Source: Lentimicrobium sp. (lineage in GTDB: Bacteria > Bacteroidota > Bacteroidia > Bacteroidales > Lentimicrobiaceae). From it: a stretch of 33,625 nt of DNA. The notes under the pieces are model-generated. The model searched no databases, was not told the origin of the DNA, and saw only the letters and a program-made list of their open reading frames with translations. The position numbers and the translations under genes were made by a program. Location of the stretch: NCBI GenBank assembly GCA_023957275.1, contig JAMLHF010000048.1:1-33625 (forward strand). The letters are read 5' to 3'. Positions 5,641-13,661 of the stretch are shown here, piece by piece (positions within the stretch are counted from its first letter, which is position 1; every line of letters starts with the position of its first letter).

Positions 5641-7071
5641 ATGAGAAGAATCAAGTTGATTATTCTGATTTTTGCCCTTGCCCTGCCGGCCTGCAATTCC
5701 GGTCACCAAAAGGAGCAGTCAACAGATTTTTCGTCCTTTTTCCGGGTACAAACCGGTAAGCCGGTTACCCTGGTGCTGGCCTGTTACAAAACCACCCTGC
5801 GCGCCGGTCATGGCGAGGAAACCCGCGTCAGGGTGAGCGTGGCCGACAGCCTCGACCGGGAAATCACGGATGCGGAACTTCCATTCCGGATTTCAGTCAC
5901 CGGGGATGCGAACCTGCTGGATGCCGGCCGCAACGAAATAACACCCATCAGCCGGGCCGATACCCTTACCGTATGGGAGGCTTCGCTGAACAGGGGCGTA
6001 TGCGAATTTGTGCTGATCGCGGGCAATACGCCCGGAAAGTTTAAAATTGAAGCCAGTACGGAAGGCCTTTGGCCGGCTTCACACGAAATCCACCTGCTGC
6101 CGGCCGGTTTTCAGCTGATGCAGCCTGCCGTTCTTCCGCTTCCGCCCTCTCCCCACATACGCCCCCCGATGATCGGCGCCGATATCTCGTTTCTCCCTCA
6201 GCTCGAAGATGAGGGGATGAAGTTTTATGACAACGGCGTTGAAACGGATGCCATTGAATTGCTGAAGAGCCATGGATTTAACTATATCCGCCTGCGTATT
6301 TTTGTGAATCCGGAGCATGAAAAGGGCTATTCTCCGGGCAAAGGTTACTGCGGATATGATCAGACGCTTGCCATGGCAAGGCGGGTGAAAGCGGCCGGGT
6401 TAAACCTGCTGCTTGATTTTCATTACAGCGATTACTGGGCCGATCCCCAGCAGCAATACAAACCTTCGGCCTGGGAGGGACAGGACTTTGAAAACCTGAC
6501 AGCCAGTCTTCGTAAATACACCGCAACGGTCCTTGCAGGCCTGAAGGCCCAGGGCACGCTTCCGCAGATGGTGCAGGTGGGCAACGAGATCAACCATGGC
6601 ATTGTATGGCCCGAGGGTCATATCGGTAACCCGGATCAGCTGGCCTCACTGCTGAAAGCAGGCGTGGAAGCCTGCCGCGAAGCCGACCCGTTCATGCCTG
6701 TGATGATGCACCTGGCGTTGGGAGGGCAAACGGAAGAAGCCGTTTTCTGGTTTGACAATATGCTTGCCCGCGGGGTGGACTTTGATATAATCGGTCTTTC
6801 ATACTATCCCCGCTGGCACGGCACCCCCGAAGACCTCTCACGCACCATGCATACACTTGCGGAGCGCTTCGGCAAGGATATCAACGTCGCGGAATACAGC
6901 GCCTTTAAAAAGGAAATTCACGATCTTGTGTTCAGCCTGCCCGGCGGCAGGGGACAGGGCGCCTGCATCTGGGAACCGCTCAATACCTGGAGGCGGCTGT
7001 TTGATGACAAAGGAAACGCGCTGGATGAAATCCGTATATATGACAGCCTTGCCGCCCGGTACCTGAGGTGA
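5641..7071 (+). CDS. Glycoside hydrolase family 53 endo-beta-1,4-galactanase, lipoprotein
   Basis: A 476-residue lipoprotein that would cut beta-1,4-galactan side chains of pectin. The ATG at 5641 gives a proper lipoprotein signal, MRRIKLIILIFALALPAC, with Cys18 as lipidation site; in-frame codons further upstream lack a signal. Residues ~30-160 form an Ig-like N-terminal domain. The GH53 barrel runs from ~170 (IGADISFLPQLED) to the end. The acid/base is E316 in QVGNEINHG and the nucleophile is E418 in NVAEYSAF; both are intact. There is no SusC/SusD pair or other glycanase nearby, so it is not in a typical polysaccharide utilisation locus. Likely surface or periplasmic. Family call is strong; exact substrate is inferred. 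Confidence 0.9.
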   Translation: MRRIKLIILIFALALPACNSGHQKEQSTDFSSFFRVQTGKPVTLVLACYKTTLRAGHGEETRVRVSVADSLDREITDAELPFRISVTGDANLLDAGRNEITPISRADTLTVWEASLNRGVCEFVLIAGNTPGKFKIEASTEGLWPASHEIHLLPAGFQLMQPAVLPLPPSPHIRPPMIGADISFLPQLEDEGMKFYDNGVETDAIELLKSHGFNYIRLRIFVNPEHEKGYSPGKGYCGYDQTLAMARRVKAAGLNLLLDFHYSDYWADPQQQYKPSAWEGQDFENLTASLRKYTATVLAGLKAQGTLPQMVQVGNEINHGIVWPEGHIGNPDQLASLLKAGVEACREADPFMPVMMHLALGGQTEEAVFWFDNMLARGVDFDIIGLSYYPRWHGTPEDLSRTMHTLAERFGKDINVAEYSAFKKEIHDLVFSLPGGRGQGACIWEPLNTWRRLFDDKGNALDEIRIYDSLAARYLR

Positions 7072-7119
7072 TGATCGCTGATCTTGCAGCCGTTCCGGCG
7101 ATGCTGGCGGATTTTTACC

Positions 7120-7127
7120 TAATTTTG
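7120..7127 (+). promoter_or_regulatory. Promoter -7 element of the S41 peptidase gene
   Basis: TAATTTTG, an exact TAnnTTTG match, 28 bases before the ATG. The leader would be about 20 bases. Confidence 0.55.
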
Positions 7128-7154
7128 TAAACCGCTTAACGAACTCATTACACC

Positions 7155-8780
7155 ATGTATAACAACAAAAGATCAGCGATATATCTGCCAATTGCCTTTG
7201 CCCTGGTACTTGTTGCCGGCGTTTTTCTGGGCGCTTCCCTGGTAAAGGTTAATTCAACCGATCAGAACCTGATTCAGCGTATCCAGAACCGCAACTTCGA
7301 CCCGGTTGATAATGTCATCAAATACATTCAGCAGGAATACGTTGATTCGGTGAATGTGGATAAACTGAGGCAATCGGCCATTACGGGCATGCTTTCCGAT
7401 CTGGACCCTCACTCAGGTTTTATCACAGCCGAAGAGTTTAACGAGGTGAATGATCCGCTGCTGGGCAGTTTCGACGGCATCGGTGTGCAGTTCAGGATGG
7501 AGAATGATACGGTTTACATCATCAACGCCATTGCCGGAGGTCCTTCCGAAAAGGCCGGAATTCTGGCAGGCGACAGAATTGTTAAAGTCGACGGAGAGGT
7601 TATTGCCGGGGTGAATATGTCGACAAATGATGTGATGAAACGCCTGAAAGGCGAACGGGGCACCCGGGTAAACGTCAGTGTGTTCCGGAGAGGGTTTAAG
7701 GAACTGATACCATTTACGATAACGCGTGATGTCATCCCGACATACAGCGTCGATATCTCTTTTATGCCCGAACCCGGCATCGGATATATCAAGTTATCCA
7801 AGTTTTCGGCCACCACCGCCGAAGAGCTGACCAAAGCGCTATCCGGACTGAAAAGTGAGGGAATGGAGAGCCTGATTCTTGACCTGAGGGGGAATTCGGG
7901 AGGATACCTTCAGACGGCCATCTCGGTTTCGGATGAATTTCTGGGAGAAGGGAAGCTGATTGTTTATACGAGCGGGTATAACCGGCCGGCCCAGTATGCC
8001 CATGCCACCGCGAAAGGAATATTCGAAAAGGGCAATCTCGTTGTACTGATTGATGAAGGATCAGCTTCATCCAGTGAAATTCTGGCTGGCGCCATCCAGG
8101 ACAACGACCGGGGCCTGATCATCGGTCGCCGCTCTTTCGGGAAAGGGCTTGTTCAGGAACAGCTGTCGCTTCCCGACGGCTCAGCCATCCGGCTTACGGT
8201 GGCACGCTATTACACACCCACAGGAAGAAGCATTCAGAAACCCTATAAAAACGGTCACACGGAAGAGTACGAGGAAGAATTGTATAACCGGATGATCAGC
8301 GGTCAGCTTGAAAGCGCCGACAGCATCCACTTTAATGATTCTCTGAGATATACTACCCCCGGAGGTCGCGTGGTTTATGGCGGCGGTGGTATCATGCCGG
8401 ATATCTTTATCCCGGTTGAGAAAAATGAGAATTACCGTTACTTCAATGAGCTGCTCGGTAAAGGGCTGGTTTACCAGTTCACCTTTGATTATACCGACAA
8501 TAACCGGCCGGAATTGAAAAAATTCAGGACTTTTGAGGAATTTGACCGGAATTTCAGCATTACCCCGGATCTTTTCAACAGGTTGGTAAAATTTGCCACA
8601 GAAAAGGGTGTTGAACCTGATCCCAAAGGCATTGCCTTTGTCCGTGCGGAACTGGAGAACCTGATGAAGGCGCTGATTGCGCGAAACCTTTTTGATGAAA
8701 AGGGATTCTATCCCGTCTATCTGCGTACGGATAAAACCTACCACAAAGCGGTTGAAGAGATCAGGAAACAACAACAATAA
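7155..8780 (+). CDS. S41 family C-terminal processing peptidase (CtpA-like)
   Basis: A 541-residue periplasmic protease anchored by an N-terminal segment (IYLPIAFALVLVAGVFLGASL). After a helical part (YVDSVNVDKLRQSAITGMLSDLDPHS) comes a PDZ domain at ~90-180 (FRMENDTVYIINAIAGGPSE). The S41 catalytic domain has LDLRGNSGG and the Ser/Lys dyad: S305 in GSASSSEILAGAIQD and K330 in RSFGKGLVQ. A C-terminal region of ~150 residues follows, as in Bacteroidota homologues. Such proteases trim C-termini of periplasmic or envelope substrates. It has its own promoter at 7120-7127 and is convergent with glmS. The family is certain; substrates cannot be read from sequence. Confidence 0.95.
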   Translation: MYNNKRSAIYLPIAFALVLVAGVFLGASLVKVNSTDQNLIQRIQNRNFDPVDNVIKYIQQEYVDSVNVDKLRQSAITGMLSDLDPHSGFITAEEFNEVNDPLLGSFDGIGVQFRMENDTVYIINAIAGGPSEKAGILAGDRIVKVDGEVIAGVNMSTNDVMKRLKGERGTRVNVSVFRRGFKELIPFTITRDVIPTYSVDISFMPEPGIGYIKLSKFSATTAEELTKALSGLKSEGMESLILDLRGNSGGYLQTAISVSDEFLGEGKLIVYTSGYNRPAQYAHATAKGIFEKGNLVVLIDEGSASSSEILAGAIQDNDRGLIIGRRSFGKGLVQEQLSLPDGSAIRLTVARYYTPTGRSIQKPYKNGHTEEYEEELYNRMISGQLESADSIHFNDSLRYTTPGGRVVYGGGGIMPDIFIPVEKNENYRYFNELLGKGLVYQFTFDYTDNNRPELKKFRTFEEFDRNFSITPDLFNRLVKFATEKGVEPDPKGIAFVRAELENLMKALIARNLFDEKGFYPVYLRTDKTYHKAVEEIRKQQQ

Positions 8781-8883
8781 CGTTGGTCGCGACCCGGGGC
8801 CTGACTTCTCCGGGAGGTAATGACTTCATTTCAGAAAAAATCGTCTTTGCTGACTGACTTTCAGCTGACGGCCTCAGGCGCAA

Positions 8884-10722
8884 CTACTCCACGGTAACGC
8901 TTTTGGCGAGGTTCCGGGGCTGATCCACGTTGCATCCGCGCATCAGGGCTATGTGGTACGACAACAGCTGAAGCGGAATGGTAGCGATAAGGGGGACCAG
9001 CATCTCCTCGGTTTCAGGAACCTCAATGATGTGGTCTGCCAGGGCTTTCACGGTTTCATCGCCTTCGGTGACAATGGCAATGATCTTACCTTTCCTGGCC
9101 TTCACTTCCTGAATGTTCGACACCACTTTCTCGTAGGTGCCCTTGTTGGTGGCAACCACAACCACCGGCATCTCTTCGTCGATCAGCGCGATGGGGCCAT
9201 GTTTCATTTCCGCTGCCGGATAACCCTCGGCGTGGATATAGGAGATTTCCTTCAGCTTGAGCGCGCCCTCCATGGCAACAGGGAAGTTATAACCCCTGCC
9301 CAGGTAAAGGGCATTTCTTACATCCTTGAATACCCTTGCAATCTCAATGATTTTATCATTTACCTTCAGGGTTTCCTCAACCTTGCCGGGAATGTCATCC
9401 AGTTCGTGGAGAAGCTGGTTGAACCTCGATTTGGAGATTGTCCCCTTGCTGTCGGCAAGCATCAGCGCCATCAGCGTAAGCAGGGTAACCTGTGCGGTGA
9501 ATGCCTTTGTTGAGGCAACGCCGATTTCAGGGCCGGCATGGGTATACGATCCGGCATGTGTGGCCCTGGCTATGGATGATCCGACCACATTGCAGACGCC
9601 TATGATGGTTGCTCCCTTCGATTTTGCCAGTTCAATGGCGGCCAGGGTGTCGGCGGTTTCGCCCGACTGTGAAATGGCAATCACAACGTCGTCCTCATAA
9701 ATAACCGGATTCCGGTATCTGAACTCCGAAGCGTATTCTACCTCAACGGGGATGCGCGCCAGCTCCTCAAAAAGATATTCTCCGACCAGTCCGGCATGCC
9801 ACGAGGTGCCGCAGGCAATGATAATGATGCGTTTGGCATTCACCAGTTTCTGCTGATAGTCGATGATACCTCCAAGCAGCACAATGCCTTCGCGGGCTTT
9901 CAGGCGGCCCCGCATGCTGTCGCGGATCGACCGGGGCTGTTCGTAGATTTCCTTCAGCATAAAATGATCAAACCCTTCTTTCTCCAGCGCGCTGAGGTTG
10001 ATCTCCAGGGTCTGTATATACGGGGTTTTCTCGATATTGGTAATGGTCTTGATCTTTATCTCCTTATTGCGGTGAAGAATGGCTATCTCCTCGTCGTTCA
10101 GGTAAACCACCTCACGGGTATACTCCACAATAGGGGTGGCATCCGAGGCAACAAAAAATTCATTTTCACCTATGCCCACAACCAGCGGGCTTCCCTTGCG
10201 GGCGGCGATTAAGGTGTCAGGGTCATTTTTATCGATGATAACGATGGCATAAGCGCCAACTACCTGGTTAAGCGCTATCTGAACCGCTTCGGCCAGACTG
10301 ACTTTTTCATTGATTTCAATATCTTCTATCAGGTGAATCAATACTTCGGTATCTGTTTCACTCTCAAAACGGAATCCCCTGTTGACCAGTTCATTTTTCA
10401 ATGGGGCGTAGTTTTCAATAATTCCATTGTGAATGATGGCCAGATTTTTGGAATAGGAGAAATGGGGGTGCGCATTCACATCGTTCGGTTCTCCGTGTGT
10501 CGCCCAGCGGGTATGGGCGATGCCGATATTTCCCGAAAGGTCTTTATCTTTAACAGCTTCTTCCAATGCCGCCACCTTACCTTTACACTTATAGAGCTTA
10601 AGATCACTGTTGAGCACTGCGACCCCGGCACTGTCGTATCCGCGGTATTCGAGCCGGTGTAATCCCTTGATAAGAATCGGATATGCCTGCCTTGGGCCAA
10701 TATAAGCAACTATTCCACACAT
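8884..10722 (-). CDS. glmS: Glutamine-fructose-6-phosphate aminotransferase (isomerizing)
   Basis: A 612-residue enzyme making glucosamine-6-phosphate from fructose-6-phosphate and glutamine, the first step to UDP-GlcNAc for peptidoglycan and lipid A. The start at 10722 gives MCGIVAYIG, with Cys2 as the N-terminal nucleophile of the glutaminase; an upstream in-frame ATG would bury this Cys. The glutaminase domain spans ~1-240 (AHTRWATHGEPNDVNAHPH). Two SIS isomerase domains follow (ACGTSWHAGLVGEYL; SQSGETADTLAAIE; EMKHGPIALID). The C-terminus is PRNLAKSVTVE, typical of GlmS. Full length is normal. A ~230-base leader with a hairpin lies upstream (10891-10937). Confidence 0.97.
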   Translation of the reverse strand: MCGIVAYIGPRQAYPILIKGLHRLEYRGYDSAGVAVLNSDLKLYKCKGKVAALEEAVKDKDLSGNIGIAHTRWATHGEPNDVNAHPHFSYSKNLAIIHNGIIENYAPLKNELVNRGFRFESETDTEVLIHLIEDIEINEKVSLAEAVQIALNQVVGAYAIVIIDKNDPDTLIAARKGSPLVVGIGENEFFVASDATPIVEYTREVVYLNDEEIAILHRNKEIKIKTITNIEKTPYIQTLEINLSALEKEGFDHFMLKEIYEQPRSIRDSMRGRLKAREGIVLLGGIIDYQQKLVNAKRIIIIACGTSWHAGLVGEYLFEELARIPVEVEYASEFRYRNPVIYEDDVVIAISQSGETADTLAAIELAKSKGATIIGVCNVVGSSIARATHAGSYTHAGPEIGVASTKAFTAQVTLLTLMALMLADSKGTISKSRFNQLLHELDDIPGKVEETLKVNDKIIEIARVFKDVRNALYLGRGYNFPVAMEGALKLKEISYIHAEGYPAAEMKHGPIALIDEEMPVVVVATNKGTYEKVVSNIQEVKARKGKIIAIVTEGDETVKALADHIIEVPETEEMLVPLIATIPLQLLSYHIALMRGCNVDQPRNLAKSVTVE

Positions 10723-10890
10723 AATTTTCGGTTTTAATTCATTAAGTAATAATGACCAGATCAATGATACTTAATCAGATTGTCAGGAAAAAGTAATCGG
10801 TTGAGGCATTGGTCATCAAGTGGCCGTATCGGTTTATCACTTCTGCCGGGACTTCATTTATAAACAGAATTTCATCCCTGTGGTTTTAAG

Positions 10891-10937
10891 GAAGTATCCG
10901 GGTCGTTATTTAGGCTGATTTCAGCAATGGATACTTC
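10891..10937 (-). promoter_or_regulatory. Stem-loop in the glmS 5' leader
   Basis: GAAGTATCC (10891-10899) and GGATACTTC (10929-10937) form a perfect 9-bp stem, enclosing a smaller GCTGA/TCAGC hairpin. It lies between the predicted start (~10950) and the glmS ATG, near the 5' end of the transcript. Its function is unknown. The other parts of 10723-11047 show no gene. Confidence 0.45.
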
Positions 10938-10956
10938 AGGTTAACCCGGGCAGATA

Positions 10957-10964
10957 CAAAGGTA
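10957..10964 (-). promoter_or_regulatory. Promoter -7 element of glmS
   Basis: TACCTTTG on the minus strand, an exact TAnnTTTG match, with a TTTG further upstream as possible -33 element. It predicts a leader of about 230 bases. Confidence 0.55.
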
Positions 10965-11047
10965 CTGCTTTAAAAAGTACAAATTCAGAATCTGGCCCGG
11001 AAATATGTATGCGGATAAGCAATTAAGAAATTTTAAAATGTGGTATA

Positions 11048-12352
11048 TTACTCAACCAGGGTATAATAGATCACGAGTTTCATCCGGTTGCTGCTGCTGG
11101 CCGGGCCTTTAATAACAGCCCGGTTTGCGGAAAGGGAGGAACCGGCAATTACCATCATCAATCCGTGATCTTCCGCATCGGGGTAGCGCATTCTGTCCTG
11201 AACATATCTGGTGAGGCGGAAACGGTATTCACTGTTGTTGATATATTTACCCCCGAAGTATGCCGAGCCTATGGTTTCGTCGGGCAAAACCACATAAGAC
11301 CCTGAACTGTTCAGCGACCTGATGGCAATCTGGGCGGGTGGGGCCAGACTGGATTCAGGATCGTCATTGGTAAGTATCAGCAAGGCCTCATTTACGGCAA
11401 TATTGGCGGTTGCCGGAATATTTTTCAGGTAAGGAATTCTCAGTTTAATTTTTGTCCCGGCCATTGCCTGCAGAAAAATGCGGTTGTTTCCGGCGGTGGT
11501 GTCTCCGGCGAGTTGCTGAAGAAGTTCCGGATCAGCGCCCGAATAATTAAAATGGTCGTAATTATTGAAACGGGCGCAGGAAGAGTTGATAGGCAGCCTG
11601 ATGGATGTTGTATCGGTATCGTTGTGATAATGGATGGTTATCCTGGAAAGATCATCCACCAGGTCGAATGACAGTATTGAGCCGGTTGAGGTTGTGGTGA
11701 AAGGATCCACGGTGATGTGCAGACCTTTAAAAACTTCAAGAAAATAGGCATTTGACGAAAGGGTCTCTTCGCCTGCAGACATAATCTTTTCGGCAAATTC
11801 CTGAGTGAGCGTGATCCGCAGGTGGGGGGCAACATAGGCGCCGTCAACCGAATCCGCCTCCTTCAGGTTGGGAACAAAAGTTGCTTCACCGATTTGCTGG
11901 GGAATCACAGGAACGGTATTGTGAGAGTAATAAGCGGAATCTACGTTGATTGAATCAGCAAGTTCGAAAACCCTTACCGTGTGCTGAGACAAGGAATCGC
12001 CGTAGACACCTGAATATTTCAGGGTGAGTATAATAGAATCGGCCACAGGGTTTTCCCCGAAGGACACATTGTTTACCGGCAGACGGTATTGTGTATATAT
12101 TGATGCCAGCACATTCCCGAATACAGGATCATTCATATATCCCAGAAGATTCGCCGATAACTCATCGGTGCGCAGAGAATCTTCCCTCACCGTATACGCA
12201 ATAATGGTTGAAGTGTCGGTAAAGCTCAGGTTGAGATAATCGCTGTCGGGTAAAAGGTCTATCCCGATCAGGTCGGGTTCTTTGTTGCAGGAGGCGAGTG
12301 ACAGCGCGAAAATTACAGCCAGAATGGCCCGGTTGAAGCTGAGTTTGTGCAC
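11048..12352 (-). CDS. DUF4270 family lipoprotein
   Basis: A 434-residue predicted outer-membrane or periplasmic lipoprotein of the Bacteroidota-specific DUF4270 family. It starts with a GTG at 12352, giving n-region HKLSFNR, a hydrophobic core and lipobox LASC. A TTG at 12391 would add 13 residues and fit less well. After the lipobox comes NKEPDLIGIDLLPDSDYLNLSFTDT, typical of the family's N-terminus, with the repeated beta-rich pattern and a C-terminal MRYPDAEDHGLMMVIAG segment. It follows the glgA-like gene after 48 bases on the same strand, a pairing often seen in this phylum. The function of the family is not established. Confidence 0.8.
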   Translation of the reverse strand: MHKLSFNRAILAVIFALSLASCNKEPDLIGIDLLPDSDYLNLSFTDTSTIIAYTVREDSLRTDELSANLLGYMNDPVFGNVLASIYTQYRLPVNNVSFGENPVADSIILTLKYSGVYGDSLSQHTVRVFELADSINVDSAYYSHNTVPVIPQQIGEATFVPNLKEADSVDGAYVAPHLRITLTQEFAEKIMSAGEETLSSNAYFLEVFKGLHITVDPFTTTSTGSILSFDLVDDLSRITIHYHNDTDTTSIRLPINSSCARFNNYDHFNYSGADPELLQQLAGDTTAGNNRIFLQAMAGTKIKLRIPYLKNIPATANIAVNEALLILTNDDPESSLAPPAQIAIRSLNSSGSYVVLPDETIGSAYFGGKYINNSEYRFRLTRYVQDRMRYPDAEDHGLMMVIAGSSLSANRAVIKGPASSSNRMKLVIYYTLVE

Positions 12353-12400
12353 GTTAAAATCTGATTGAAGAAGTATTGACAAGCAATGCAAGATTAAGGT

Positions 12401-13228
12401 TTATTCAGATGCTGCAGCCTGGCTGCTCATGATTTTATCATAAAAAATGTTATAAGCGTCAATGAACCTGTCAAGCGGCTGATAAGGCAGCATTGGTTTC
12501 CCGGTTTCGTTAATGTAATCAAGCAGCTCGGCATTTACGGTTTCACTGCCCACAATAACGCCGTCGGAAAAATCAATGGCCGTTTTCATTACATTAACGT
12601 AAGTCGGCTTCTTGTAGTGTTTGAGATCTTTATTTGTTATTCCGTCAAGCTTGATTTTATTGCCGGAATCCTTGTTCCAGGCTTCTTCAAAATCATCATC
12701 GTAGATCGACATCACCACCCTGGTGTCGCTGAAAAGCGGGTTATCACGGTAGGCGCGCTTGATGTAAAGCGGCACAAGACTGGTCATCCAGCCGTGGCAG
12801 TGGATAAGATCAGGGGCCCAGCCAAGCTTTTTAACGGTTTCTATCACCCCGCGCGAAAAGAATACGGCACGCTCGTCATTGTCTTTGTAAAACTTGTTGT
12901 TTTTATCGCGGAACATAAACTTCCGCTGAAAATAGTCCTCATTATCAATAAAATAAATCTGCATCCTGGCCGACTGTATGGATGCAACCTTTATAATAAG
13001 CGGATGGTCTGTATCGTCGATGATCAGGTTCATACCCGACAGACGGATGACTTCATGCAGTTGGTTTCTGCGTTCGTTGATATGCCCGAACCTGGGCATA
13101 AATGTGCGGATTTCGCGTCCCCTCTCCTGAATCCCCTGAGGAAGGTGCCTGCCGATATAACCCATCTGGCTGTCCCTCAGATAAGGTATAATTTCCTGAG
13201 AAACAAACAGTATCCTCGCTTTTTCCAT
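12401..13228 (-). CDS. Glycogen/starch-synthase-like protein, GT5 N-terminal domain only
   Basis: A 275-residue cytoplasmic protein matching only the N-terminal (GT5) half of glycogen synthase. The ATG at 13228 gives MEKARILFVSQEIIPYL, and PDLIHCHGWMTSLVPLYIK matches the GlgA pDvvHaHdW motif. The C-terminal GT1/GT4 half, which supplies much of the nucleotide-sugar site, is absent. It is not a frameshift remnant: the frame ends cleanly and the next gene follows at once. The usual GlgA N-terminal KxGGL-type glucose-binding motif is replaced by LRDSQMGYIGRHLP. Proteins of this length are common in Bacteroidota and annotated as glycogen synthase. Whether it has synthase activity is doubtful; a different glycosyl-transfer or regulatory role is possible. 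Confidence 0.8.
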   Translation of the reverse strand: MEKARILFVSQEIIPYLRDSQMGYIGRHLPQGIQERGREIRTFMPRFGHINERRNQLHEVIRLSGMNLIIDDTDHPLIIKVASIQSARMQIYFIDNEDYFQRKFMFRDKNNKFYKDNDERAVFFSRGVIETVKKLGWAPDLIHCHGWMTSLVPLYIKRAYRDNPLFSDTRVVMSIYDDDFEEAWNKDSGNKIKLDGITNKDLKHYKKPTYVNVMKTAIDFSDGVIVGSETVNAELLDYINETGKPMLPYQPLDRFIDAYNIFYDKIMSSQAAASE

Positions 13229-13258
13229 AATAAAAACTGTTATTGTCGAAATAATGTG

Positions 13259-13266
13259 CAAAATTA
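13259..13266 (-). promoter_or_regulatory. Promoter -7 element of the glgA-like/DUF4270 operon
   Basis: TAATTTTG on the minus strand, an exact TAnnTTTG match, 30 bases before the ATG. The gap 13229-13661 otherwise holds only this element, the divergent promoter at 13571 and a CGGTT-TTT-AACCG palindrome near 13540. Confidence 0.55.
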
Positions 13267-13570
13267 GCAAATTAAATCCAATCTTTTATTTTTAGCTGAT
13301 TATTATTCACTTGTTAATCAGGGCAAAACAAGCCGGCAGCCATGGTACTTGTTGTTTATCTGATTTTTTAATAATTGATTTTCAGGGAGATATTAATTCA
13401 TTCTCCCCGGCTGTATAAATTTAATAATAATGTATTTTGTATATGATTAGCGCAATCGTTTGCGAAAGCCGGAGGCTTATTTATAATGATTCTAAGTTAA
13501 TGGGTTGATAATGATTTATATAGACATTGAATTTTCTTTGCGGTTTTTAACCGAACAGCACAAATAGTTA

Positions 13571-13578
13571 TAAATTTG
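13571..13578 (+). promoter_or_regulatory. Promoter -7 element of the fused dehydrogenase gene
   Basis: TAAATTTG, an exact TAnnTTTG match, about 84 bases before the ATG at 13662. Confidence 0.5.
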
Positions 13579-13661
13579 CCGCGCCTGAGTCAATTCAGGA
13601 CAGGATAATTGATTTATCCGGGTTTACTAAAAGATCTTTAAACACTGATAATTCTACGCTG

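Noticed and set aside
10723-10964. glmS ribozyme or riboswitch
   Set aside because: The glmS ribozyme is known from Gram-positive bacteria, and its core is not recognisable here; only a simple nested hairpin is seen.
11048-13228. Glycogen synthase truncated by frameshift, with its second half lost into DUF4270
   Set aside because: The downstream gene is a lipoprotein with its own signal and shows no GT1-type motif in any frame; same-length GT5-only proteins are common in this phylum.
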